Assembly: GCA_016706865.1 (NCBI GenBank)
Contig: JADJIS010000002.1
Coordinates: 806,001-870,000 of the forward strand
Reading direction: 5' to 3'
DNA length: 64,000 nt
Source of the DNA: Bacteroidota bacterium
GTDB lineage: Bacteria > Bacteroidota > Bacteroidia > Chitinophagales > BACL12
In this document: positions 45,790 to 53,641 of the stretch, in pieces
Layout: every line of letters begins with the position of its first letter
Numbering within the stretch: position 1 is the stretch's first letter
Program-made: the position numbers and the translations under genes
The notes under the pieces: generated by a model
Databases searched by the model: none
Seen by the model: only the letters and a program-made list of their open reading frames with translations
What the model was told of the DNA's origin: nothing

Positions 45790-46538
45790 AACAGTAAGGA
45801 TACGATTACATAATCAGCCAATAAAACAAAAATGCAGCTATACACCACTGCCTGTGTGCTCGCTTTTCCAATTTCCACTGAACCGCCTTTTACATAATAC
45901 CCCATATAACATGATATGGAAGAAATAATAAAGGCAAAGGCAAATGATTTGATGAACATTAATTGAACATCAAAAGGATTAAAATCCATTCGGATACCTC
46001 TGATATAATCCTCTATGGAATAAGTATCACCCAACGCAGTTGCAATATAACCTCCGCTGATTCCTGCAAAGGATGCAATGGCAACCAATAAAGGAATGGT
46101 AATAAAAGCACCAATCACTCTTGTGGCAATTAAATAACTTTCGGTGTTTACTCCCATGCTTTCCAATGCGTCAATTTGTTCGGTTACGCGCATGGAACCT
46201 AATTCGGAAGCGAGATTTGATCCTACTTTTCCTGCTAGGATCAGCGCTGTAAAAGTGGGTGCTAATTCAAAAATAATGGTATTCCGTACGATCAAACCAA
46301 TGTAAGAAGCCGGCACAAAAGGTGTACCATATAGCTGATACGCAGTTTGTACCGCCGTTACGGCTCCAATAAATATGGAAACCAAAAACACGATAAATGC
46401 AGAGCCAACGCCAATATCGGTCATCTGACGGAACATCTCTTTCCAATACATTTCCCAACGCACTGGTTTGGAAAACATCCTCCGCAACATGATTAGATAT
46501 TTGCCCAAATGTTCAAAAAGCCGGAATTCTAATTTCAT
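45786..46538 (-). CDS. mlaE: MlaE-type ABC transporter permease
   Basis: The protein has 250 residues with about five or six membrane segments. MlaE signatures are visible: VFLVSIFIGAVTAVQTAYQLYG, FTALILAGKVGSNLASELGSMRVTEQIDALE, and the YYVKGGSVEIGKASTQAVV loop near the end. With MlaF it forms the inner-membrane pump of a lipid-transport complex that keeps outer-membrane asymmetry. It lies just upstream of mlaF and downstream of a BamA-like barrel gene on the same strand, with a 77-bp gap that holds a 7-bp array. Confidence 0.92.
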   Translation of the reverse strand: MKLEFRLFEHLGKYLIMLRRMFSKPVRWEMYWKEMFRQMTDIGVGSAFIVFLVSIFIGAVTAVQTAYQLYGTPFVPASYIGLIVRNTIIFELAPTFTALILAGKVGSNLASELGSMRVTEQIDALESMGVNTESYLIATRVIGAFITIPLLVAIASFAGISGGYIATALGDTYSIEDYIRGIRMDFNPFDVQLMFIKSFAFAFIISSISCYMGYYVKGGSVEIGKASTQAVVYSCIFVLLADYVIVSLLL

Positions 46539-46554
46539 TGGCGTAAATATAAGG

Positions 46555-46582
46555 ATGAGGAATGAGTTATGAGTAATGAGAT
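46555..46582. repeat. ATGAGnn heptad array
   Basis: Four 7-bp units: ATGAGGA, ATGAGTT, ATGAGTA, ATGAGAT. They lie between the BamA-like gene and mlaE. In reverse they match the ACTCATA/ACTCATT units near 53451. Confidence 0.75.
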
Positions 46583-46615
46583 GGCACCGATTTAAGCATT
46601 GTAGTATAAGATCAA

Positions 46616-47776
46616 TTAAAACGCTTCTCTAAAAGTAACATACAATCCGCTCTGTCCTTCACTTCCAAAAGCATAGTCCACACGTAAACTCAATTTATCT
46701 TCCGGCACAATAAATAATCTTCCACCAGCACCGATCGAATATTTTAATCCGCTGGCGGAAAAGTTGGAAAATTCGTCGGCTACTTCGCCAATTCCGGCAA
46801 AAATATTTACTGCAAAATATTTCCAAAAAGTTATACGATATTCTGATTGCAAACTCAAATAATTCTGATCGCGAAACCGGCCTTCAAAATTTCCGCGCAT
46901 GTGTTTGTCGCCACCGAGCTCGGCAAGACGATTAAATGGAGGACTTCCGGGAACAAATATTCCGTAAAAATTAAATCCTAAAACATCATCCTTACCCATT
47001 TTATTAAACTGACTTATTTCCAATAAATAATCCACATAATTAAAATCAGATCCTAAAACTCTATTATGCACTACTCCCGAAACATCAATATTCATTCCTT
47101 CCAATGGGAAATAAATATTATCACGAGTATCGTAGGTAAGCCATAAACCAAGTCCTGTATTTCTGCCACCATCTTCACCAATAATTTCCTGTGTGCTGAA
47201 AAAACCGGTGGAGTCTTTATTATAAACCTTTGTGTTCTCGAAAAATGTTTTTACGCCTGCATAAAAATTTGGATGTATTAAACGTTGAGCATTAAAATAA
47301 AAATTAAAATAATCAAAGTCATATTTTTCCCTGTCCTCTTCCAAAGTATAATTGCCAATCCCAAAAAAATGATCGGGATATTCGAAATAAGAAATGGAAT
47401 AATTAAATTTATATAAATTATTTTTATAATAAGAGTCGCCGCTGAAATTGCTTTCTATTTGTTTGTTTAAAGTATAAACAGCTACTAATTTTAGTACTGC
47501 GGGATTTGTTTCCGGATATTTTTTTGAGGGAGGTAGATAATACACACAACCGGCACCGAAATATAATCTTGTTTCAGGAGTATAACCAACAACGGGGGAT
47601 GGAAATATTTTTCCTTTCCTTTCTGTATGGGATGTATCGGGAACTACTGGTTCCACTTGTGCAGTTAATGTAAATGGAATACAGTACAAAAAAATACCCA
47701 TTGCATAAATTGTGATAAATTTCAAATTGCGGATTTTTAATATCAGATGCAGTAAGGTTTCCTCTGTGTTGCGCAT
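46616..47776 (-). CDS. BamA/TamA-family outer-membrane barrel without POTRA domains
   Basis: The protein has 386 residues. A signal peptide ends at FTLTAQ near residue 41; the true start may be a later Met. After a short linker comes the Omp85 surface-antigen barrel: YTPETRLYFGAG, FFGIGNYT, GLGLWLTYDTRDNIYFPLEGM (the conserved DxRDNxxxPxxG strand), LGGDKHMRGNFEGRFRDQN (the conserved L6 RGF-type loop region), and AGIGEVA. The last strand ends in Phe. No POTRA repeats precede the barrel, unlike BamA; this form is common in Bacteroidota and its role is unclear. Confidence 0.82.
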   Translation of the reverse strand: MRNTEETLLHLILKIRNLKFITIYAMGIFLYCIPFTLTAQVEPVVPDTSHTERKGKIFPSPVVGYTPETRLYFGAGCVYYLPPSKKYPETNPAVLKLVAVYTLNKQIESNFSGDSYYKNNLYKFNYSISYFEYPDHFFGIGNYTLEEDREKYDFDYFNFYFNAQRLIHPNFYAGVKTFFENTKVYNKDSTGFFSTQEIIGEDGGRNTGLGLWLTYDTRDNIYFPLEGMNIDVSGVVHNRVLGSDFNYVDYLLEISQFNKMGKDDVLGFNFYGIFVPGSPPFNRLAELGGDKHMRGNFEGRFRDQNYLSLQSEYRITFWKYFAVNIFAGIGEVADEFSNFSASGLKYSIGAGGRLFIVPEDKLSLRVDYAFGSEGQSGLYVTFREAF

Positions 47777-47932
47777 AACTGGTTTTCAGGAATGGATCAA
47801 TTAACGTATTTTTTTATTTTTAAGTCTGATGAATTTATGATTTCGGGTGCAAAATTGATGTTTTTTGATGAAATCGACGTTAAAATTTAAGAAAATGCAA
47901 TATCGGACAGATAAATTGGGTATAATTGTAGT

Positions 47933-48823
47933 ATGAAAACTCAATTTTTAAATACAATTATTTTTTGCCTGATTTTTAATTTCTCCTGCAAATTCTTACA
48001 ATCTCAAAGTGTTTTTCCTGGTTTCGCCGATTCTCCACAATGGAATGTAAGTCAAACATTTTGGTTGGATACTGAAATAGTACAGTATAAATTTTCATCA
48101 GATACTCTCATGTGCGGTAACACTTATTCCAAGTTTGAAGATTATTACGATTATTATTTCCGGAGTTCAGGGAATAAAGTCTATATGCGAGAAAAAAATA
48201 ATTGCAGCGACCCAGAATATGTGATTTATGATTTTGGATTGGAGGCTGGCGATACCATGACTCTTGAATTTTTTGGCGGAGAGGATTTTCCAACCGCAAT
48301 GGAAGTTGAAAGCGTTGATACAATCAATTATTTTGGTGTTGACAGAAAAACGTTAACCATTAATTATGATCGATGTGGAGGAGAAATGGGTGAATTTGAT
48401 ACAGCAACTATGCAATGGATAGAAGGCATTGGATCGGATACACATCCCTTCTATGCTATTTTTTGTTATTGTGATGGTTGTGAGTTTTGGTCAAATTTGG
48501 TTTGTTACGACTCATCCGGAGTTCAATTATACGGAACTCCTGATGTGGATGCATGCGATATCATTATTGATGTGCCAACTCTGACAAGTAAATCTCCAAA
48601 AATTTTCCCAAATCCTGTCTCAGAACTACTGTTTTTTGAACCCGGAAATTCAGCCGAATATTTCTATAATATTCGTTCAATAACCAATAATACAGTGATG
48701 AAAAACAGCACTTCCGGACCTCTGGAGCTCAATGTAGAAAGGCTCTCCCCCGGAATCTATTTTTTTGAGTTGTTGAATGTGGCGGGACAAAGAATAGCCT
48801 CTGAAAAATTCGTCAAACTCTGA
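47933..48823 (+). CDS. Secreted protein with T9SS sorting domain, body unknown
   Basis: The protein has 296 residues with a signal peptide at 1-25 (ends FLQSQ). The middle has a cysteine-containing beta region (FCYCDGCEFWSNLVCYDSSG). The T9SS type A domain is clear at the end: KIFPNPVSELLFF, then LSPGIYFFEL. I do not recognise the body. It lies 103 bp before atpD, on the same strand, but atpD has a strong promoter of its own. Confidence 0.8.
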   Translation: MKTQFLNTIIFCLIFNFSCKFLQSQSVFPGFADSPQWNVSQTFWLDTEIVQYKFSSDTLMCGNTYSKFEDYYDYYFRSSGNKVYMREKNNCSDPEYVIYDFGLEAGDTMTLEFFGGEDFPTAMEVESVDTINYFGVDRKTLTINYDRCGGEMGEFDTATMQWIEGIGSDTHPFYAIFCYCDGCEFWSNLVCYDSSGVQLYGTPDVDACDIIIDVPTLTSKSPKIFPNPVSELLFFEPGNSAEYFYNIRSITNNTVMKNSTSGPLELNVERLSPGIYFFELLNVAGQRIASEKFVKL

Positions 48824-48858
48824 GCCCAAAATCTTTCCAAACAACTTTCTCACATTCT

Positions 48859-48889
48859 TTTGATTTCCGCGCCCTAACTTCTATCTTTG
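48859..48889 (+). promoter_or_regulatory. atpDC promoter
   Basis: The best promoter of the window: TTTG (48859-48862) and TATCTTTG (48882-48889) at 19-bp spacing, both matching the Bacteroidota -33 and -7 consensus. The leader would be about 30 bases to the atpD ATG. Confidence 0.7.
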
Positions 48890-48926
48890 CGCCCGAAATC
48901 AAAAAGGTCCTCTTAAATTATATATA

Positions 48927-50432
48927 ATGCAAGCAATTGGTAAAATTACACAGATCATCGGCGCGGTTGTCGATGTTGCTTTTAAAGAAGGAAATCTTCC
49001 TGAAATTCTGAATGCCCTGGAAGTGCGCCGTGAGAACGGTGATGCGCTTATTCTTGAGGTGCAGCAGCATCTTGGGGAGGATAGTGTTCGCACTATCGCC
49101 ATGGATTCTACCGACGGTCTCGTTCGCGGAACTGTAGTATACGATCTTGGTTCTAATATCTCCATGCCAACAGGTGTTGAGATCAGAGGGCGTTTATTCA
49201 ATGTTGTTGGAAAGGCTATTGATGGTATGCGTCAGGTTAAATCAGAAAAACAGGCGCCAATTCACCGCAAACCGCCTTTATATGAGGAACTTTCGACTGA
49301 ATCTGAAGTACTTTTTACAGGTATTAAGGTAATCGACCTTATCGAACCTTATGCAAAGGGTGGTAAGATCGGACTTTTTGGAGGTGCAGGGGTTGGAAAA
49401 ACAGTATTGATTCAGGAATTGATCAACAATATCGCCAAAGCATACGCTGGTATGTCGGTTTTTGCCGGTGTTGGTGAAAGAACTCGTGAAGGAAATGACC
49501 TTTTAAGAGAATTTATTGAATCAGACGTAATTCGTTACGGGACTGAGTTTAAACATAGCATGGAAGCAGGTGGATGGGATCTGAGCAAGGTAGATTATGC
49601 GGAAATGGAAAAATCGCAGGCAACTCTTGTTTTCGGACAAATGAACGAACCACCGGGAGCACGTGCACGTGTGGCTTTATCCGGATTAACGGTAGCTGAG
49701 TATTTCCGTGACGGAGATGCAAATGATGCTAAAGGAAAAGACATTTTATTCTTTATTGATAATATCTTCCGTTTCACACAAGCAGGTTCTGAGGTTTCGG
49801 CTTTATTGGGTCGTATGCCTTCAGCGGTGGGTTATCAGCCTACACTTGCTACGGAAATGGGTATCATGCAAGAGCGTATCACATCAACAAAACGCGGTTC
49901 TATTACTTCCGTTCAGGCGGTTTACGTTCCTGCGGATGACTTAACAGATCCGGCTCCTGCAACAACCTTCAGTCACTTGGATGCAACAACAGTATTAAGC
50001 CGTAAAATTGCCGAGTTGGGAATTTATCCTGCGGTGGATCCACTGGATTCAACTTCAAGGATCTTAACTGCCGACATCGTTGGTGCTGAACATTACAATT
50101 GCGCACAAAGAGTAAAAAGTACCTTACAGCGTTATAAAGAATTACAGGATATCATCGCCATCCTCGGTATGGATGAGTTGAGCGAGGAAGATAAATTAGT
50201 AGTGAGTCGCGCTCGTCGTGTTCAACGTTTCTTATCTCAACCATTCTTCGTTGCAGAACAATTTACAGGTCTTAAAGGTGTATTGGTTCCGATTGAAGAA
50301 ACTATCCGCGGATTTAATATGATCATGGATGGTGAAGTGGATGAATATCCTGAGGCAGCCTTCAACCTTGTAGGAACAATTGATGATGCGATTGAAAAAG
50401 GTAAAAAATTAATTGCTGACGCTAAGAAATAA
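48927..50432 (+). CDS. atpD: F1F0 ATP synthase subunit beta
   Basis: The protein has 501 residues. Motifs: Walker A GGAGVGKT, GERTREGNDL, FFIDNIFRFTQAGSEVSALLGRMPSAVGYQP (Walker B region), and ALSGLTVAEYFRD. It is the catalytic subunit: three beta chains make ATP in the F1 head. It is followed after 17 bp by atpC. The other ATP synthase genes are not in the window; in Bacteroidota atpDC usually stand apart from atpBEFHAG. Confidence 0.97.
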   Translation: MQAIGKITQIIGAVVDVAFKEGNLPEILNALEVRRENGDALILEVQQHLGEDSVRTIAMDSTDGLVRGTVVYDLGSNISMPTGVEIRGRLFNVVGKAIDGMRQVKSEKQAPIHRKPPLYEELSTESEVLFTGIKVIDLIEPYAKGGKIGLFGGAGVGKTVLIQELINNIAKAYAGMSVFAGVGERTREGNDLLREFIESDVIRYGTEFKHSMEAGGWDLSKVDYAEMEKSQATLVFGQMNEPPGARARVALSGLTVAEYFRDGDANDAKGKDILFFIDNIFRFTQAGSEVSALLGRMPSAVGYQPTLATEMGIMQERITSTKRGSITSVQAVYVPADDLTDPAPATTFSHLDATTVLSRKIAELGIYPAVDPLDSTSRILTADIVGAEHYNCAQRVKSTLQRYKELQDIIAILGMDELSEEDKLVVSRARRVQRFLSQPFFVAEQFTGLKGVLVPIEETIRGFNMIMDGEVDEYPEAAFNLVGTIDDAIEKGKKLIADAKK

Positions 50433-50449
50433 TAGTAAAAGAAAAAAGT

Positions 50450-50698
50450 ATGCAATTAGATATTCTTTCTCCCGACAAAAAAATATATTCAGGTAATGCT
50501 GATGGCGTTTTAATGCCGGGAATTACAGGCTCTTTTGAAGTATTAAACAATCACGCCCCAATGATCGCCGCATTAGGAAAAGGAAAAATGCGCGTGCGTG
50601 TTGGGAAAACAGATACCGTATACCAGATCACCGGCGGTTTTGTGGAAGTGCTCCATAATAATGTGAGTGTACTTGTAGAAGGCGCGAAAGAAATTTAA
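50450..50698 (+). CDS. atpC: F1F0 ATP synthase subunit epsilon, short form
   Basis: The protein has 82 residues, all of them the N-terminal beta-sandwich (MQLDILSPDKKIYSGNADGVLMPGITGSFEVLNNHAPMIA is the family start). The C-terminal helical hairpin that inhibits ATP hydrolysis in E. coli and Bacillus (total ~135) is absent. Short epsilon chains are common in Bacteroidota. It binds to the gamma subunit and couples F1 to the c-ring. Confidence 0.93.
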   Translation: MQLDILSPDKKIYSGNADGVLMPGITGSFEVLNNHAPMIAALGKGKMRVRVGKTDTVYQITGGFVEVLHNNVSVLVEGAKEI

Positions 50699-51026
<328 letters not shown>

Positions 51027-51056
51027 CCACAGAGTTACGCGCAGCGAACTCTGTGG
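51027..51056. repeat. CCACAGAGTT palindromic hairpin
   Basis: Perfect 10-bp stem CCACAGAGTT/AACTCTGTGG with a 10-nt loop. It lies 14 bases after the end of the TfoX-like gene (minus strand) and could end its mRNA; the T-rich sequence beyond it (minus strand A-rich) does not form a normal U-tract. Confidence 0.6.
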
Positions 51057-51069
51057 ACGGGTGTAATAA

Positions 51070-51420
51070 TCATTTCTTTTTCAACGAACTTGCATATTCA
51101 AAACTTAATTTAAAATATTTTTTAAATGCCTTCTTATCATACAATAGCTCCTCCGGCACTAAAACATATTCTTTCATTACCACACCATGCTGCACAGAAA
51201 GTTGTGATTTATATTTTTTAATAAATAATTCTCTTTCATTCTCCGGTAAACGAATACTCAATTCACCTTCCTTCGATAAAAAACTAAACATATTTCCATT
51301 TACGGATGTATAGGGCAAAGTTTTTCCCTTTCTTTCTATTTCAGGAAACAACTCAATTATTTCATCATACAATTTTAGTTGTTCTGAAATATCCTGTTCG
51401 TTTACTTTTTTCGCTGCCAT
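51070..51420 (-). CDS. TfoX N-terminal-like small protein
   Basis: The ATG at 51420 gives MAAKKVNEQ and 116 residues. The frame is open up to 51525, but that part translates a large imperfect hairpin and is not convincing. The sequence (LPYTSVNGNMFSFLSKEGELSIRLPENERELFIKKY, then MKEYVLVPEEL) follows the TfoX N-terminal domain pattern (NGNMF..., R.PE..., MKEYV..P..L). TfoX in Gammaproteobacteria affects competence; small single-domain proteins elsewhere have no known role. Palindromic repeats lie on both sides. Confidence 0.62.
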   Translation of the reverse strand: MAAKKVNEQDISEQLKLYDEIIELFPEIERKGKTLPYTSVNGNMFSFLSKEGELSIRLPENERELFIKKYKSQLSVQHGVVMKEYVLVPEELLYDKKAFKKYFKLSFEYASSLKKK

Positions 51421-51431
51421 GTTGAAAGAAG

Positions 51432-51515
51432 ATTTTCCCCCAGAGTCACTGCCACGAAGTAAAGCTCCTTCGTCGCTTACTACGTGGCTTAAAGGGATTC
51501 TGTGGGAAGGCGGTC
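51432..51515. repeat. Large imperfect inverted repeat before the TfoX-like gene
   Basis: GCCACGAAGTAAAGC pairs with GCTTACTACGTGGC around a short loop, with outer arms CCCCCAGAGT and ATTCTGTGGG. The outer arms resemble the hairpin at 51027-51056 on the other side of the gene. Confidence 0.6.
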
Positions 51516-51554
51516 GTGATCGCAATTCCTTCTATAAAACCTCATTGCAATCCA

Positions 51555-52271
51555 TTATTTAATCTCAAACTTCCCAAAAACCTCATATCGAATTTTTATT
51601 TTCTGATAGGTTAGTTGCGATTGAAAATCAGCGAGTCCATCTTCAGCTATCATAAAATTTGAATTTGAATATTGACTATACCTTGCCTGAGGATAAACAT
51701 TTTCATTTATTTCCTGTAATAAAATAGGACTCCCAATTGTTTCCCCAATTGCAGTAACCATTTTTGTCGCTTTATCCTTCGCAGCTTTTGTTGCATTCAC
51801 TTTGGTCTCCATTCTGTATTCTTCAATTTTTGAATGGCTTACCTTGCTTATAAAAACATCAGTAGCTTTTATCGCACCCATTGCATCATATACTTTTATC
51901 ACTGTTGCAGCATCTGCAGTTAATATGGTATAACTTCGAGACAATAATGCATCATCCGATTTTAAAAAGCGATAATTAAAATTGCTTTCCGCGTCACTTA
52001 GAGAAATATTTTTTGCTTCAATCCCTATATTTTTTAATGCAGCAAACATGTCGCTTTCCAGTTTGTCGATGGTTATTTTATTTTTACCATCATACCTCTC
52101 TGTTACTACAACTGTAATGTAAATCTCATCAGGAATAATTTCCATCTCTGCAGAACCTGTCACTTCAATGTAAGGAGCAGGTTCGCAACAATTTTGTTGA
52201 GTGGAAGTAGTTTGGGAAGAAATAATATTCCAGGTAATAACCATGGATAAAAAAAAGAGTAAATTTTTCAT
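51555..52271 (-). CDS. SIMPL (DUF541) domain exported protein
   Basis: The protein has 238 residues with a signal peptide at 1-19 (ends ISSQ). The SIMPL domain begins with the usual IEVTGSAEMEIIPDEIYITVVVTE strand and ends with KIRYEVFGKFEIK. KATKMVTAIGETIG is the conserved helix before LQEINENVYP. DUF541/SIMPL proteins are periplasmic or surface-exposed with no agreed function (oxidative-stress and signalling roles have been proposed). It starts 144 bp from the DUF4249 gene stop. Confidence 0.85.
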   Translation of the reverse strand: MKNLLFFLSMVITWNIISSQTTSTQQNCCEPAPYIEVTGSAEMEIIPDEIYITVVVTERYDGKNKITIDKLESDMFAALKNIGIEAKNISLSDAESNFNYRFLKSDDALLSRSYTILTADAATVIKVYDAMGAIKATDVFISKVSHSKIEEYRMETKVNATKAAKDKATKMVTAIGETIGSPILLQEINENVYPQARYSQYSNSNFMIAEDGLADFQSQLTYQKIKIRYEVFGKFEIK

Positions 52272-52415
52272 AATAGTTAGAATTAAAATTTAGTAATAAA
52301 TATTTTTCAGAACTGCTTTAAACGCGTGGAAACCCATCGATATTGTTTTTAGATGGAGGTGACGCTAGTGTAAAACAATATTATGCCACTAAAGTAATCA
52401 AAACAAGAATAGAAT

Positions 52416-53363
52416 TTAAAGCTCGATCTCTGCTATAGAAGAATTCAACCCTGCAAATATCCCAAATCCATGTACGATGTTTGAAAAAACTGTCACCGGT
52501 TCACCAAAGGGATTGTCCTGATTGCTCGCCTGTAAAGAGGAGGTGGAGATGTATTTATAATACGCCTCCGACAAATGATTTAAACGCAAAACAAACTTAG
52601 GATCAATAAAAAATTCCGTCGGGATTTCCAGCAAACTCAAGGTCATTGTTTTTTTTGTTTCTTCAAAGGTTATGTCGGTAAAAAACACCTCATCACAAAG
52701 TGTTACCATATCATCACCCTCGCCGCCAAATCCATAATCACCATCAAGTGTAAATACAGGATCATCCGTGGAAAAACAGGTATAAGTTTCGCTGAATGCG
52801 TCTTTATAATTAATCTTGAGTGAATAAAAATCTTCTCCTGAAGGATCGATAAAGGTGATCTGTATTTTGTAATGTGGCACTAAGGTGTCAATCACAAAAA
52901 TATTACCCATCGAATCTATTGCGCTATATGAAACATGTACAAAAATGGTATCAATTATTTTAGCTTCTTCTATAATTACTTCTGAAGGAATACTTGTTTC
53001 GGCTGTAATTGTTTCTCTTCCCGGGGCACTCGCTTCTATTTTAAAATCATCTCCCGGTTGGGGATCTATGCTTGCAGCATCAATAAAATAATTTCCATCA
53101 CCCAAGTGCACAAAATTTCCTATCAACTCTTCATTTTTATAAATATAAACTGCCGCTGTTTCCACTCTCACATTTTCAAATCCCACTGCCAGTGGATCCA
53201 CACTTAATGATATGGTCATATTCCCAACACTATCAGGCTGAATAAAAGAATTCACCACTAATTTGTTTTCCTGTGTCTCCACCTCAAAATAAACCACCTT
53301 CTCGCACGACGAGAAAATGAGTATCGTGATTATTATGGAAAGGGTTTTTTGATATAGGTTCAT
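52416..53363 (-). CDS. DUF4249 lipoprotein
   Basis: The protein has 315 residues. A lipobox IFSSC gives lipidated Cys20. It fits DUF4249: NKLVVNSFIQPDS near the start, IKIEASAPG..ETITAETSIPSEV in the middle and a C-terminal LNHLSEAYYKYISTSSLQASNQDNPFGEPVTVFSNIVHGFGIFAG, the strongest part of the family pattern. DUF4249 genes are typically next to a TonB-dependent receptor, as here, and are thought to be its surface partner. The ligand is unknown. A 7-bp array lies 20 bases upstream of the start. Confidence 0.88.
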   Translation of the reverse strand: MNLYQKTLSIIITILIFSSCEKVVYFEVETQENKLVVNSFIQPDSVGNMTISLSVDPLAVGFENVRVETAAVYIYKNEELIGNFVHLGDGNYFIDAASIDPQPGDDFKIEASAPGRETITAETSIPSEVIIEEAKIIDTIFVHVSYSAIDSMGNIFVIDTLVPHYKIQITFIDPSGEDFYSLKINYKDAFSETYTCFSTDDPVFTLDGDYGFGGEGDDMVTLCDEVFFTDITFEETKKTMTLSLLEIPTEFFIDPKFVLRLNHLSEAYYKYISTSSLQASNQDNPFGEPVTVFSNIVHGFGIFAGLNSSIAEIEL

Positions 53364-53383
53364 TTTTTAATTATTGTTTTTGT

Positions 53384-53425
53384 CATTAGTCAATAGTCAT
53401 TAGTCAGGAGTCATTAGTCAGGAGT
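53384..53425. repeat. CATTAGT/CAGGAGT heptad array
   Basis: Six 7-bp units: CATTAGT, CAATAGT, CATTAGT, CAGGAGT, CATTAGT, CAGGAGT. Immediately upstream of the DUF4249 gene on its strand. Confidence 0.85.
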
Positions 53426-53450
53426 AAAATCTTCATTTGGCGATGACGCA

Positions 53451-53492
53451 ACTCATAACTCATTTCGTGAATCGTGAGGCGTGAATCGTGAG
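53451..53492. repeat. Mixed heptad array
   Basis: Six 7-bp units in two types: ACTCATA, ACTCATT, TCGTGAA, TCGTGAG, GCGTGAA, TCGTGAG. The period holds across the change of unit sequence. Confidence 0.75.
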
Positions 53493-53587
53493 TATAAATC
53501 CGAGTAGGATCAAACTCATTACTCCCGTCCGACCGAGTCATCCGGGCGGGCATAACTCATTACTCATTTTCCCATCGTTAACGCCCA

Positions 53588-53629
53588 TTCTCAATTCTCA
53601 ATTCTCAACTCTCAACTCTCAACTCTCAA
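53588..53629. repeat. TTCTCAA/CTCTCAA heptad array
   Basis: Six 7-bp units: TTCTCAA three times, CTCTCAA three times. It ends 12 bases from the TonB-receptor stop (minus strand). Confidence 0.85.
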
Positions 53630-53641
53630 CACTCCATTGTC

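Noticed and set aside
51421..51525. N-terminal extension of the TfoX-like protein
   Set aside because: It translates the arms of a large inverted repeat and lacks similarity to the domain; ATG 51420 is a better start.
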